Source of the DNA: Sphingobium bisphenolivorans
GTDB taxonomy: Bacteria; Pseudomonadota; Alphaproteobacteria; Sphingomonadales; Sphingomonadaceae
Assembly (NCBI RefSeq): GCF_000412635.1
Contig: NZ_ASTG01000015.1
Span: 1 to 64,000 of the forward strand
Direction of reading: 5' to 3'
DNA: 64,000 nucleotides
Part shown: one piece after another, positions 36,293-45,924 of the stretch
Position numbering within the stretch: position 1 is the stretch's first letter
Layout of the letters: each line of letters opens with the position of its first letter
Notes under the pieces: model-generated
Database searches by the model: none
What the model was told of the DNA's origin: nothing
Seen by the model: only the letters and a program-made list of their open reading frames with translations
Program-made: the position numbers and the translations under genes

Positions 36293-38320
36293 TCAGCGGC
36301 CAACCGTGAAGCCGATCCACAAAGTGCGCGGCGTACCCAGATCAATGGACGCGACGCCATTCGCGCCCGTCACCTTACGGGTGATGACGGCTTCGTCGAA
36401 CAGATTTTCGCCCCGCGCGACCACAGCGATGCCATGGCCGAGCGGAATCCGCGCGACCGCGTCGACGGTCAGCGCATCCGGCAGCACGTCGACGTGCAGG
36501 TCATCCTCATATTGTTTCGCGACATAGCGCAAGGTGGCCGAGACTGCCGGTCCATACCGGGGCTGCCATGCGAGCGTGCCGCTGGCGGCGTGGCGGGGGC
36601 TTTGCGCGGGACTCAGCCCGTCGATATCCGGCAGGCCCGGCGCGTGGATGCTGCTGTTGCTGTGGGCGTAGGAGGCGAGCAGGCTCATATCCCCGCGTCG
36701 CAGCGAGGCGTTGAACTCGAGGCCCCTCGCGACGATCGCGTCGACATTCTCGCGCTGACGCATGTTCCGGTTGGCGGGATCGGGCGTCACATTGGCGATC
36801 GCATCCTCCAGCCGGTTGTAGAAAGCGGTCACGGACAGGCTGACGCCTTGAGCGGGGCTGATGTCGATCCCCGCCTCCGCGCCCCTGAGCTTTTCCGGGT
36901 TGAGGGCAGGATTGGCCTGCGTCGTGACCGGGAAGACGACGAAAGGCCGGTAAAGCTCGTTGAGTGTCGGCAGGCGAAAGCCGCTATAGGCCGCCGCGCG
37001 GAGGGCGACCGCGTCGTTCATCCGGTAGAGCGCGCCGGCTCGGCCGGAAAACTGCCAGCCGGAGCGATTTCCGATCGCGGGCGGCGGCGTGATCGCGCCG
37101 GTCGGGGCACTGACCTCGCGGAAGAAGCCATTGTCGATCGTCCAATGGTCCGCGCGCATGCCACCGGTCAACACCAGCCGCCCGCGCGTCCAGTCATCCT
37201 CCACGAAAAAGCCGGTCGTCCTCTGCTGACCCCCGGCATGGCGGCGGAAGGTGACCGCGCCCGCACCATTATAGGCGTCCTCATACATGTCGCCGCTGGC
37301 GAAGCGGGTGTCGGCGCCGATGCGCAGCAGATGCGCGCTGCCGACCGGCGGGCGCAACTCGATCTTGCCGCCGATGCCGGTAGAGGGAGTGTTGCGCTGG
37401 TCGAGCGACTTGCGCAAGCTGCTGGCCGAGATCACGACGTTAGAGAAATCGCGGGCCTGAAGATAGGCCAGCGCATCTACCTGCCATTTGCCGCGGGAAA
37501 TGAAGCGGATGCTGGCATCCTGCCCTTCGCTGAGGCTGTCGGCTCCGCGAAAGCGCAATGTCCGCTCGTCATGGAAGAGCGTGCCGCGAAACTGGACCTC
37601 CGATATGGCCGACAACGGCGCGGCGGCGCGCAGATTGGTGGACCAGCCGTCATAGGCGGCGGGCACGGTGGCCGCGACGCGCTGATCCCGGGGCGTGGTC
37701 TGGAAGCCATCGCCCCGGTCCCACCGGCCTGACAGCGACACATAGCCGCTGCCGAGATCGGGCGAGAGGCTGGCGGAAAGCTCGGTCGCGTCCCCGCTGC
37801 CGTAAAAGGCGCTCATGCCCAAGCGGGGCAGCTGGTCGCGGGTGGCGCTGGCAAGTTCGATGGTCCCGGCCACCGCGCCCGCCCCGAAAGCGCCTACGCC
37901 GCCGCCGCGCGTCACGCGCACCACCGACAGGCGGTCGGGCACGAGCGCATTGAACGGGATGTAGCCGAAGAAGGGATCGGCCATCGGCACGCCATCGAGC
38001 AGGACCAGCGTTCGGCTCGACGCATTGCCCCCAAGCGCGCGAAGCGTCGCGCCCTGTGCCGACGGATTGGCCGAGCGGCTGTCCGACCGGCGGAACTGCT
38101 GGAAGCCGGCGACGTCGGCCAGCGCGCTTTCGATGCGACCTGACGCGCTGTCGGTCAGACGCTGCCGATCGATCAGCACTGAACCATAGGCCGGCGTCCC
38201 CGGCGGCAGGGGCAGCCCCTCGCCCGTCACGATGATGCGCGCCTCGTCAGACGCGGCCGGCTGTGCGGAGGCAACTGCCGGAACGCTCACAAGGGCAAGC
38301 GGAAGAGCGAGATGTTTCAA
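36293..38320 (-). CDS. TonB-dependent outer-membrane receptor
   Basis: About 675 residues. A signal peptide (LALPLALVSVPAVASAQP) begins at a TTG at 38320, 8 bases after AAAAGGG; an upstream start would add about 31 residues ahead of the signal and is less likely. The plug domain (about 50-170) includes LVLLDGVPMADPFFGYIP and GGGVGAFGAGAVAGTIELAS; the rest is a 22-strand barrel ending in the C-terminal WIGFTVGR. The substrate is unknown; the plug is BtuB/FecA-like in general features. Lies 61 bases downstream of paoC on the same strand, so a link to the molybdoenzyme operon is possible but unproven. Confidence 0.88.
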   Translation of the reverse strand: MKHLALPLALVSVPAVASAQPAASDEARIIVTGEGLPLPPGTPAYGSVLIDRQRLTDSASGRIESALADVAGFQQFRRSDSRSANPSAQGATLRALGGNASSRTLVLLDGVPMADPFFGYIPFNALVPDRLSVVRVTRGGGVGAFGAGAVAGTIELASATRDQLPRLGMSAFYGSGDATELSASLSPDLGSGYVSLSGRWDRGDGFQTTPRDQRVAATVPAAYDGWSTNLRAAAPLSAISEVQFRGTLFHDERTLRFRGADSLSEGQDASIRFISRGKWQVDALAYLQARDFSNVVISASSLRKSLDQRNTPSTGIGGKIELRPPVGSAHLLRIGADTRFASGDMYEDAYNGAGAVTFRRHAGGQQRTTGFFVEDDWTRGRLVLTGGMRADHWTIDNGFFREVSAPTGAITPPPAIGNRSGWQFSGRAGALYRMNDAVALRAAAYSGFRLPTLNELYRPFVVFPVTTQANPALNPEKLRGAEAGIDISPAQGVSLSVTAFYNRLEDAIANVTPDPANRNMRQRENVDAIVARGLEFNASLRRGDMSLLASYAHSNSSIHAPGLPDIDGLSPAQSPRHAASGTLAWQPRYGPAVSATLRYVAKQYEDDLHVDVLPDALTVDAVARIPLGHGIAVVARGENLFDEAVITRKVTGANGVASIDLGTPRTLWIGFTVGR

Positions 38321-38381
38321 GATGGCGGCCCTTTTGCGCTCATTTTCTTGAAGAGCGCTCAGGCACGCCGCCATCGAGCTG

Positions 38382-40598
38382 TCAAGCGAGCGCGCTGCCC
38401 TCCCCCCGCTCAAGCAGCTTGTCGATCGTCAGCGGATAGTCCCGCAGGCGAATGCCGGTCGCGTTATAGATCGCGTTCGCCACCGCCGCGCCGGCGCCGC
38501 AGATCCCCAGCTCTCCCACCCCCTTGGCCTTCATCGGCGAGCTTTTGTCGTCCAATTCGTCGAGGAACAGCACATCCTGTTCGGGGATGTCGGCGTGCAC
38601 GGGCACCAGATATTCGGCCATGTCGTGATTGACGAAGAAGCCGAAGCGCGTATCGACGCTCAGCTCCTCCATCAGCGCGGCGCCCACTCCCATGGTCATC
38701 GCGCCGATCACCTGGCTGCGCGCCGATTTGGGATTGAGGATGCGGCCCGCAGCGAAGGCGCCCCCCATGCGGCGGACGCGTACTTCGGCGGTGTCGATGT
38801 CGACCCCGACCTCGCAGAAATGCGCGCCGAACGTCGCCTGCGCATAGCGTTTGGCAAGATCGCCAAATTCGATCTGGTCTTCCGCCCACAGCCCCTCGCG
38901 GCCGGCCAGCGATCCGATCGGCTTGGACTGGTTCCCCTGGCGGATCATGCCGTCTTCGAACACGGCCTGGTCGGGGGCGAAACCCGCCTTTTCCGCCAGC
39001 TTGCCGCGCAGCGCCCAGGCGGCGGCATAGACGCCGGAGGTGGAACTGTTCGCCCCCCATTGCCCGCCGGAGCCGGAGGAGGCGGGGAAGCGGCTGTCCC
39101 CCAGCCGTACGGTCACAGCGGCCAGCGGCACGCCGAGCATCTCGGCCGCGGTCTGGGCGATGATGGTGTAGCTGCCGGTGCCGATGTCGGTCATGTCGGT
39201 TTCAACCGTCACATGCCCCTTGCCATCGACGCCGATCCGCGCACCCGATCGGGCGACCAGATTGTTGCGAAAGGCCGAAGCAACGCCCATCCCGACCAGC
39301 CAGCGCCCCTCACGCACCTGCCCCGGCTTGGGATGGCGGCGGCTCCAGCCGAACCGGTCCGCCCCCTGGCGCAGGCACTCGACGAACTTGCGGCTGGAAA
39401 AGGGGCGGCTGGGCCCGACTTCCGGATCATGTTGGACATCGTTGCGAATGCGCAGCTCGACGGGATCGACATTGCAGGCCTCTGCCAGCTCGTCCATCGC
39501 GACTTCCAAGGCGAGCAGCCCGACCGCTTCGCCCGGAGCGCGCATGGCATTGCCCTCCGGCAGGTCGAGCGTGGCGAGGCGGTGCGTCGTCAGCCGATGA
39601 TCGCCGCGATAGAGCAGCCGCGTCTGCTGCGCCGCCGTCTCCGGCCCGCCGCCGGGCAGGTCGCCCGACCAGACATCATGCGCGATGGCGTCGATCACGC
39701 CGTTGCGGTTCGCGCCGATACGGACGCGCTGGATCGTCGCGGGCCGATGGGTGGTGTTGTTGGGCACCTGCGGCCGGGCAATGGCGACCTTCACCGGCCG
39801 CCCCACCGTCCGCGCGCCCAATGCCGCCAGCAGCGCGTCGGCGCGCAAGAACAGCTTCGCGCCGAAGCCGCCGCCGATATAGGGGGAAACCAGCCGGACA
39901 TTCTCCTTGGGGATGCGCAGCGTCTTCGCCAGGTCCCCGGCGCTCCAAGACACCATCTGGTTGGACGTCCAGAGCGTCAGCTGATCGCCGTTCCACGCGG
40001 CGGTGGTGGCATGCGGCTCCAACATCGCATGGCTTTGATCGGGCGTGGTGTAGCGCTGATCGATTCGAACAGGGGCCCGCGCGAAGGCAGCGTCGAAATC
40101 GCCCGCCCGCGTGTCGGCAGGCCCGCCGAAACCGGTCTCCGGGGCGACGGCGCTGCCCATCTCCGCGGCAAGGTCGAACCGTCCCTTTTCGGGCGCATAG
40201 TCGATCCGCAGCAAGCGGGCGGCATCGCGGGCATTTTCCAGCGTATCGGCGATAACCAGCGCCACCGCCTGCTCAAAATGCTCGATCTGCGGCCCGCCGA
40301 GCAGATGCGCGGTGTTCATATTGCCCTTGTCGAGAGGCCCGGCATTCTGATGCGTCACGATGCCCAATACGCCCGGGGCGGCCTGCGCCGCCTGGCTGTC
40401 GATGGCCTTGATCCTGCCCTTGGCGATCGCAGACCCGACGATCCAGCCATAGACCGCGCTTGGGGCTGCATCATGGCGTTCATAAGCATAGGGCGCGGTG
40501 CCGGTCACCTTGGCGGGGCCGTCAATCCGGTCCTGCGGAATGCCGACGACGCGGCCGCGATCGATCGGATTACTGGTTGCGGGACTGTCGAATTTCAT
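38382..40598 (-). CDS. paoC: Aldehyde oxidoreductase molybdenum-binding subunit (PaoC-like)
   Basis: 738 residues, xanthine oxidase family large subunit binding the molybdopterin cytosine dinucleotide cofactor. Blocks [34 protein letters not shown] and the C-terminal [20 protein letters not shown], which contains the catalytic Glu, are conserved. Start [10 protein letters not shown] at 40598 overlaps the paoB stop by four bases (ATGA). Oxidises aromatic or other aldehydes in the periplasm if it follows the E. coli PaoABC model. Confidence 0.9.
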   Translation of the reverse strand: MKFDSPATSNPIDRGRVVGIPQDRIDGPAKVTGTAPYAYERHDAAPSAVYGWIVGSAIAKGRIKAIDSQAAQAAPGVLGIVTHQNAGPLDKGNMNTAHLLGGPQIEHFEQAVALVIADTLENARDAARLLRIDYAPEKGRFDLAAEMGSAVAPETGFGGPADTRAGDFDAAFARAPVRIDQRYTTPDQSHAMLEPHATTAAWNGDQLTLWTSNQMVSWSAGDLAKTLRIPKENVRLVSPYIGGGFGAKLFLRADALLAALGARTVGRPVKVAIARPQVPNNTTHRPATIQRVRIGANRNGVIDAIAHDVWSGDLPGGGPETAAQQTRLLYRGDHRLTTHRLATLDLPEGNAMRAPGEAVGLLALEVAMDELAEACNVDPVELRIRNDVQHDPEVGPSRPFSSRKFVECLRQGADRFGWSRRHPKPGQVREGRWLVGMGVASAFRNNLVARSGARIGVDGKGHVTVETDMTDIGTGSYTIIAQTAAEMLGVPLAAVTVRLGDSRFPASSGSGGQWGANSSTSGVYAAAWALRGKLAEKAGFAPDQAVFEDGMIRQGNQSKPIGSLAGREGLWAEDQIEFGDLAKRYAQATFGAHFCEVGVDIDTAEVRVRRMGGAFAAGRILNPKSARSQVIGAMTMGVGAALMEELSVDTRFGFFVNHDMAEYLVPVHADIPEQDVLFLDELDDKSSPMKAKGVGELGICGAGAAVANAIYNATGIRLRDYPLTIDKLLERGEGSALA

Positions 40599-41551
40599 GC
40601 CCGAGCCTCCCTCTGGCGGAAGACCGATGCGAGGGTCCGCGCCGTCAATTGCTGCTTGAATGCGTTGAGCGGTGTGGGACGCGCGCCGTCGAGCGCCGCC
40701 TCCGCGACCGCCGGTGCCCCGGATCGGGCCGCGGCATCCGCTGCTGCGACCCGCCATGGCTTGGGTGCGAGCCCGCCAAAGGCGAAGCGCCCCTGTCCGT
40801 CGCGATCGAACACGGCTGCGACCGACACCAGCGCGAACGCGTAGGACGCGCGGTCCCGTACCTTGCGATAGACATGGGTGCCGCCGATCGGCTTGGGCAG
40901 CGTAACGGACGTTATCAGCTCGCCCGGCTTCAGCGCGTTTTCGATGTGCGGCGTATCACCCGGCAGCAGGTGAAAGTCGGCGATCGGAACGGAACGACGA
41001 GCGCCGTCCGCCCCGATGATGTCCACGCTGGCGTCCAGCAGCCGCATCGCCACCGCCATGTCCGAGGGATGCTGCGCGATGCAGGCGTCGCTGGTGCCGA
41101 TGACCGCAAGGCTGCGGCTCATGCCCTTGATCGCAGCGCAGCCGCTGCCCGGCCGCCGCTTGTTGCAGGGCATCCGAGTGTCATAGAAATAGGGGCAGCG
41201 GGTGCGCTGGAGCAGATTGCCGGCCGTAGTCGCCTTGTTGCGCAACTGTCCCGACGCACCGGCGACCAGCGCGCGGCTCAGCACCGCATAGTCGCGGCGG
41301 ACCGTCCTGTCGGCCGCCAGCTCGGTGTTGCGCACCAGTGCGCCGATGCGCAGTCCCCCCCCCGCCGTCGTCTCTATCCGGTCGAGGCCGAGATGATTGA
41401 TGTCGATCAGATGGGCCGGCGTTTCGATCTGCAGCTTCATCAGATCCAGCAAATTGGTGCCGCCTGCGATGAAGCGCGCCCCCTGCACGCTGGACGCGGA
41501 CCTGACCGCTTCCTCGACGCTCGCGGCGCGGGTGTAGGTAAAGGGCTTCAT
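40595..41551 (-). CDS. paoB: Aldehyde oxidoreductase FAD-binding subunit (PaoB-like)
   Basis: 318 residues. FAD-binding PCMH domain with [17 protein letters not shown] and [21 protein letters not shown]. The Cys cluster [21 protein letters not shown] matches the extra [4Fe-4S] site characteristic of PaoB/YagS rather than ordinary xanthine dehydrogenase medium subunits. Overlaps both neighbours by four bases, so paoABC are translationally coupled. Confidence 0.9.
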   Translation of the reverse strand: MKPFTYTRAASVEEAVRSASSVQGARFIAGGTNLLDLMKLQIETPAHLIDINHLGLDRIETTAGGGLRIGALVRNTELAADRTVRRDYAVLSRALVAGASGQLRNKATTAGNLLQRTRCPYFYDTRMPCNKRRPGSGCAAIKGMSRSLAVIGTSDACIAQHPSDMAVAMRLLDASVDIIGADGARRSVPIADFHLLPGDTPHIENALKPGELITSVTLPKPIGGTHVYRKVRDRASYAFALVSVAAVFDRDGQGRFAFGGLAPKPWRVAAADAAARSGAPAVAEAALDGARPTPLNAFKQQLTARTLASVFRQREARA

Positions 41552-42180
41552 GCCTTGTCCTCCCCGGCGACGTCGCGAATGGCGGCGATGATGTTGGGAT
41601 AGGCGGCACAGCGGCAGATATTGCCGCTCATCCGCTCGCGCACCTCGGCATCGGAAAAGGCGACTTTCTCCAGATCATCGGTCGCATGGCTGGGAATGCC
41701 GGCCTCGATCTCCTCCAGCACGGCCACCGCCGAGCAGATCTGCCCCGGCGTGCAATAGCCGCACTGATAGCCGTCATGGGTCACGAAGGCGCGCTGCATC
41801 GGATGCAGCCGCTCGGGCGTGCCGAGGCCCTCGATCGTCGTGACCTTGTCACCCTGGTGCATGACCGCCAGCGTCAGGCAGCTGTTGATCCGCCGCCCCT
41901 CGACGATCACCGTGCACGCACCGCACTGGCCATGGTCGCACCCCTTCTTGGTGCCGGTCAGGTGCAGATGCTCGCGCAGCGTGTCCAGCAGCGTGGTGCG
42001 CGGGTCGAGCTGAAGATGCGCCTCGCGGCCGTTCACGTTCAATTCGACGGCCACCATGTTTGATCCTTCCGTGCGGGACTGCCGACGATCGGCGGCCGCG
42101 GAAGCTGCGACCGGAGACAGTGCCGCCGCAGCGGCTCCCCCGCGCAGCAAGCCGCGGCGCGTCAACTGATCCAATGTCAT
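41548..42180 (-). CDS. paoA: Aldehyde oxidoreductase 2Fe-2S subunit (PaoA-like), Tat-exported
   Basis: 210 residues. A twin-arginine signal ([10 protein letters not shown], then a hydrophobic Ala-rich stretch) means the folded complex is exported. Plant-type 2Fe-2S ligands are Cys81, 86, 89 and 101; the second cluster uses Cys140, 143, 189 and 191 ([10 protein letters not shown] and [11 protein letters not shown]). Start at ATG 42180, with AGGAG about 11 bases upstream. First gene of paoABC. A maturation chaperone (paoD type) was not found nearby. The 250-base gap upstream has no recognisable gene. Confidence 0.9.
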   Translation of the reverse strand: MTLDQLTRRGLLRGGAAAAALSPVAASAAADRRQSRTEGSNMVAVELNVNGREAHLQLDPRTTLLDTLREHLHLTGTKKGCDHGQCGACTVIVEGRRINSCLTLAVMHQGDKVTTIEGLGTPERLHPMQRAFVTHDGYQCGYCTPGQICSAVAVLEEIEAGIPSHATDDLEKVAFSDAEVRERMSGNICRCAAYPNIIAAIRDVAGEDKA

Positions 42181-42430
42181 GGCAATCAATTCTCCTGTTA
42201 CCCGATGCCATAGGAGGACGGGAAAACTTAATCCACGCGACGCATCAAGGCCATGCGCTCTTGAGAAGACTAGCAGCTAGGCGCGGCGATGCCAGAGGCA
42301 TCATGTATGTGCCGCAACGTCGAGGCAAAAAGAAATTCGCTTTCCTGCAAATTCACCCTTGCCGATGGGAAAAACCACTGCTAGTTGCCCGCCTCACCCG
42401 CCGAGAGGGACTTCTCCTCCGGCCGCCAGA

Positions 42431-42505
42431 GCGGGCGTAGCTCAGGGGTAGAGCACAACCTTGCCAAGGTTGGGGTCGAGGGTTCGAATCCCTTCGCCCG
42501 CTCCA
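42431..42505 (+). tRNA. tRNA-Gly (anticodon GCC)
   Basis: Acceptor arms GCGGGCG/CGCCCGC, D-arm TAGCTCAGGGGTAGAGC, anticodon stem-loop CAACC-TTGCCAA-GGTTG with anticodon GCC, T-arm GAGGGTTCGAATCCCTT, discriminator T and encoded CCA (42503-42505). Confidence 0.97.
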
Positions 42506-42635
42506 GTTTTCCTTCGAAATCAGCGTATCAACGCGAAGCAGCCGCAGGCGCGCCGAGCAGCGCCGCGCGTTCGCATGTCGATCTCCCCTGCTGCGAATTA
42601 ACCCTCCCGAAACTATTGGCTGCGAGCAGTGGCTC

Positions 42636-43337
42636 ATGTCCATTTCAGCGATCGTAGAGCCACCGCCCGCATCGGCCGACCAGCGCCAGGCTGTCCGCTG
42701 GCGCATGCGGCTGGAACTGCCGGGCTCCCTGGATGAAGGGCGCGCGAACGTCATCATTCACGACCTGTCCACCGCAGGCATGCTGATGGAAACGACGTCC
42801 CGACTTGAGGTGGGGCAGAGCATCACCCTGTCCCTGCCCGAGGCGGAGAATGCGACAGCGCAGATCGTGTGGCAGGACGATCATCTGTTCGGCTGCCGCT
42901 TTGAACAGCCGCTGCCGCAGGTCGCGATCAGCGCGGCCAAATTGCGCAATCCGGCTGTCAGTCCTGCGGAGCCGCCCGCCGCCTCCCCTTCCAGCCAGCA
43001 GAGCCCGCTGGCCGAACGGTTGAGCCGCCTGCGTCAGGCGCGGGGCATGAGCCGGACCGCGCTGTCCGCCCGAACGGGGTTCAGCAAACCGAGCATCTGG
43101 GCCTGGGAAACCGGCCGGACGGTGCCGCGGCGGAGCAATTTGCTGGCTCTCGCCGAAGCATTCGGGCTGAACGAGGAGCAATTATTGCGGGGCGACGACT
43201 TGCCGACCCCTCCGCAGCCCTCCCCGGGCGGTGCGACAGCGGACCGGCTCCACGCAGCCATCGATGAGGCACGCCGACATATCGCCGCGATCGCGGGCGT
43301 GCGGGAGTCGAAGGTGCATATCTCCATCGAATTCTGA
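42636..43337 (+). CDS. PilZ domain fused to XRE helix-turn-helix
   Basis: 233 residues. The N-terminal about 100 residues are a PilZ domain with the c-di-GMP motifs RQAVR (RxxxR, about 17-21) and DLSTAG (DxSxxG, about 43-48). After a Pro/Ser linker (about 108-125) comes an XRE-type helix-turn-helix: LSRLRQARGMSRTALSARTGFSKPSIWAWETGR, about 129-190 overall, then a short C-terminal helix (ATADRLHAAIDEARRHIAAIAG). The combination suggests a DNA-binding regulator that senses c-di-GMP. It lies immediately before the curli locus on the same strand, 840 bases from csgF, so control of curli is a reasonable inference, not a demonstrated one. Confidence 0.75.
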   Translation: MSISAIVEPPPASADQRQAVRWRMRLELPGSLDEGRANVIIHDLSTAGMLMETTSRLEVGQSITLSLPEAENATAQIVWQDDHLFGCRFEQPLPQVAISAAKLRNPAVSPAEPPAASPSSQQSPLAERLSRLRQARGMSRTALSARTGFSKPSIWAWETGRTVPRRSNLLALAEAFGLNEEQLLRGDDLPTPPQPSPGGATADRLHAAIDEARRHIAAIAGVRESKVHISIEF

Positions 43338-44177
43338 GCCGGTCGCTCTCCCGCAGCGAGCGCGCGCCGTTAAGCCGCGGCATAAGTGCGGCGAAGCGTC
43401 TTTCTTAATCGATGCTGGAATGTTACGGTTAAGTTGCGAATTTGGGCACTTCCCCATTCTTCGCTCGACTGGGTGTGGGGGCCGGAACGTCTCCAAACCC
43501 TTCCTGCCCTCGCCCCCAGTCGATCAGCTCCCATGCTGCTTCTTACGCCCTTACCCGCGTCGCCGCTTGCGCCCGGGGTTTGCCCTCCCTTTACCGCGCA
43601 TGTAAACCTTAGCCTCTCGCGCTGTACCAATTTCGAACAATCAACTTTGCCGATAAAAAATTGATCGGGCGCGTTAACTTTCCTGTCCCTAGGAAAGCCG
43701 TGGGTCTTGGCCTTATGCTCCAGCTATTCCCGAGCTTTACTGGCCTTCGCAATGCCAATCTACTCAATTTAGGGTATATATCATTCGTTAGGCTTTTGTT
43801 AATCGCCCTATCCAGCGAAGGGTAGAGAACAAAAAGAGTCGCGGCCCTGCAGCAAAGTTGATTGATCGCTCCCAATGGAGACGGGGACGATCCTTCAATA
43901 TGCGTCGAAAGTTGGGGAAGTGGTCCATGTCGAAGAAGAGCCTGATAGGCAGAGCAGCGGCGCTGTTCGCAAAAGCGATAAACTCTGCCGGATCCGGATA
44001 CCGTCCCACGTCCTTTTGACGTGACGGTCCGCGCCCCGATTTCGGGGTTCCGTCCTTCTTAAAATAGCTGCTGCCCCGGACGCTTGACTGTTCGGGCACT
44101 GATGACGCGCACCTTCACGCGCAGCCCTGGCCGGCATCGGCGGGCGAGCGTGTGATGCAGCATAAAGGGCTTGAAAA
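43338..44177 (+). other. 840-base non-coding region upstream of csgF
   Basis: No convincing gene on either strand: open frames here lack family features and typical codon use. The middle part (about 43600-43850) is noticeably AT-richer than the surroundings. The last 180 bases carry two palindromes (44001-44047). This region most likely holds the promoter and regulatory sites of the curli operon; a small RNA or structured 5' leader is possible. A csgE gene is not hidden here. Confidence 0.6.
44001..44047 (+). promoter_or_regulatory. Two hairpins in the csgF leader region
   Basis: CACGTC-CTTTT-GACGTG (44007-44023, extended by CCGT/ACGG with a bulge) and CCCCGA-TT-TCGGGG (44034-44047) lie 130-175 bases upstream of csgF. 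They could be operators (the first is a 6-bp half-site palindrome) or RNA stem-loops. No known riboswitch class was recognised. Confidence 0.4.
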
Positions 44178-44690
44178 GTGAAGCATCTACGACTGGCCAT
44201 GCTTGGGGCGATCGCGTTGGCCGCCCCCGCTTCGGCGCAAGAACTGAAATTTGAGTTCCGCAATCCGTCCTTCGGCGGAAATCCGTTCAATTCGGATCAT
44301 CTTCTCGCCACCGCCACCGCGCAGCGGCCTCCCCAGAAGTCGAGCGGCGCCGATGGCACCGGCGAACTGACGGAAGCGCAGCTGTTCGCCCGGCAGATTC
44401 AGAGCCGGCTCTTGTCGGCCCTGTCCTCCAGCGTCGTCGAGGCGATCACGGGTTCGAACCCGGGCACGTCGGGAGAGTTCACCGTCGGCGATCAGAAAAT
44501 CTCCTTCGAACGGACGCTGAGCGAAATCCGCCTAAGCATCTTCGACAATTCGACCGGCGAAACCACCGACATCGTCGTTCCGGTGCTGACGCTCAACACC
44601 GCCAATGCGCAATCAGCCGCGAACACCGGCTCGGTCGAAAGCTCGCTGGCGCAGAGCCTGGCGGCGACCAACACTCTGACAGGGCAGTAA
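44178..44690 (+). CDS. csgF: Curli assembly protein CsgF
   Basis: 170 residues. Signal peptide cleaved after APASA|Q (residue 20); the hallmark CsgF segment FEFRNPSFGGNPF follows at 25-37, which in E. coli inserts into the CsgG pore. The rest (SRLLSALSSSVVEAITG, FDNSTGETTDIVVPVL) matches the CsgF C-terminal domain that links the secretion channel to the nucleator at the surface. It uses a GTG start at 44178. One base separates it from csgG. Confidence 0.92.
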   Translation: MKHLRLAMLGAIALAAPASAQELKFEFRNPSFGGNPFNSDHLLATATAQRPPQKSSGADGTGELTEAQLFARQIQSRLLSALSSSVVEAITGSNPGTSGEFTVGDQKISFERTLSEIRLSIFDNSTGETTDIVVPVLTLNTANAQSAANTGSVESSLAQSLAATNTLTGQ

Positions 44691-44691
44691 G

Positions 44692-45777
44692 ATGAGCATC
44701 AGGGGGAATTTTTCAAAGCGCTCGGCGGCTGTCGCGCTCATCGGCTGCATGGCGGCCACATTGGGGGGCTGTTCGGTTCCGCGCGAGCTGACCGCGTCGG
44801 CCAGCGCACCGCCGCAGATCGCTCCGGTCACGCCGGTTCAGCGCGACCTTATCTATCTGCCGCCGCCGCCTCAGCCGGTGCCGATCGCGGTTTACAGCTT
44901 CACCGACCAGACCGGGCAGCTCAAGCCGTCCGAAAATATCCAGAGCCTTTCGCGCGCCGTGACCCAGGGCGGGACGAGCGTGCTGATCAAGGCGCTGCGC
45001 GACGCTGGCAACGGCAACTGGTTCACCGTGGTGGAGCGTGAGCGGCTGGATAATCTGCTGAAGGAACGGCAGATCATCCGCGAGATGCGCCAGCGCTATC
45101 TCGGCGAGGCGGAAACGCCCTCCAGCGTCCTGCCTTCGCTGCTGTTCGCCGGCATCCTGCTGGAAGGCGGCATCGTCGGTTATGACAGCAACACCCAGAC
45201 AGGCGGCATCGGCGCGCGCTTCCTGGGGATCGGCGGCGACATGCAGTACCGCCAGAACACCGTCACCGTCTATCTGCGCGCCATCAGCGTGAAGACGGGC
45301 GAGGTGCTGGGCAATGTCGTGACCTCCAAGACGGTCGCCTCCGTCGCGCTCAACACCAACGTCTTCAAGTTCGTGCAGTTCGACGAGCTGCTGGAAGGCG
45401 AAGCGGGCGTCTCATCCAACGAGCCGGTCCAGATCGCGACACAGGCGGCCATCGAGAAGGCAGTCTACGCCCTGATCATGGAGGGCGCGCAGCCCGGCGG
45501 TCGCCAGCTGTGGAGCTTCGCCGACCAGGCCGCGGGCAAGACCTATCTCGACCACTATAAGGAAGAGAAGGACCGCGCCATCGCCGCCGCCTTCCGCCGC
45601 ACGGGGCCTTATTACACCGATCCGATCGACGATCCGAAGAAGCCGACCCGCACCAGCCGCGCCAGGGCGCCCGGCCCGCAGGCACGCGCTTCGCAAACCC
45701 GATCGCGCCAGCCTGCACCGACCCAGGTCGCAGTCGGCAATCAATCGAATTCCGCCGGTCAACCGACCGCGCGGTGA
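44692..45777 (+). CDS. csgG: Curli secretion channel CsgG
   Basis: 361 residues. Lipoprotein signal with lipobox LGGC (acylated Cys27). The core (VPIAVYSFTDQTGQLKPSE, GNGNWFTVVERERLDNLLKERQIIREMRQ, LLFAGILLEGGIVGYDSNTQTGGIGARFLGI, VTVYLRAISVKTGEVL) matches CsgG, which forms a nonameric outer-membrane pore for curlin subunits. An about 70-residue basic Pro/Arg/Gln-rich tail follows the conserved domain and is not in E. coli CsgG. Adjacent to csgF; 147 bases precede the next gene. Confidence 0.94.
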   Translation: MSIRGNFSKRSAAVALIGCMAATLGGCSVPRELTASASAPPQIAPVTPVQRDLIYLPPPPQPVPIAVYSFTDQTGQLKPSENIQSLSRAVTQGGTSVLIKALRDAGNGNWFTVVERERLDNLLKERQIIREMRQRYLGEAETPSSVLPSLLFAGILLEGGIVGYDSNTQTGGIGARFLGIGGDMQYRQNTVTVYLRAISVKTGEVLGNVVTSKTVASVALNTNVFKFVQFDELLEGEAGVSSNEPVQIATQAAIEKAVYALIMEGAQPGGRQLWSFADQAAGKTYLDHYKEEKDRAIAAAFRRTGPYYTDPIDDPKKPTRTSRARAPGPQARASQTRSRQPAPTQVAVGNQSNSAGQPTAR

Positions 45778-45924
45778 TGAAACTCACCCCTTCAAGCGGG
45801 GGGAGAGTGTGACGAGTGGGCAGGGAAATCGAACCCCGCCCGCCCGGCGCTACCGAACTGGGGAGCCGGTAAGCCTAGCCGCCGCAGACCATCGCGGCAC
45901 TTGAGTTGAAACAGGAGGAATGTG

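Noticed and set aside
44001..44047. Possible c-di-GMP or other riboswitch in the csgF leader
   Set aside because: Two simple hairpins only; conserved aptamer sequence elements of known c-di-GMP riboswitches were not seen.
43609..44290. Minus-strand open frames in the csgF upstream region
   Set aside because: Codon use and composition are unlike neighbours, no RBS or family features; treated as non-coding.
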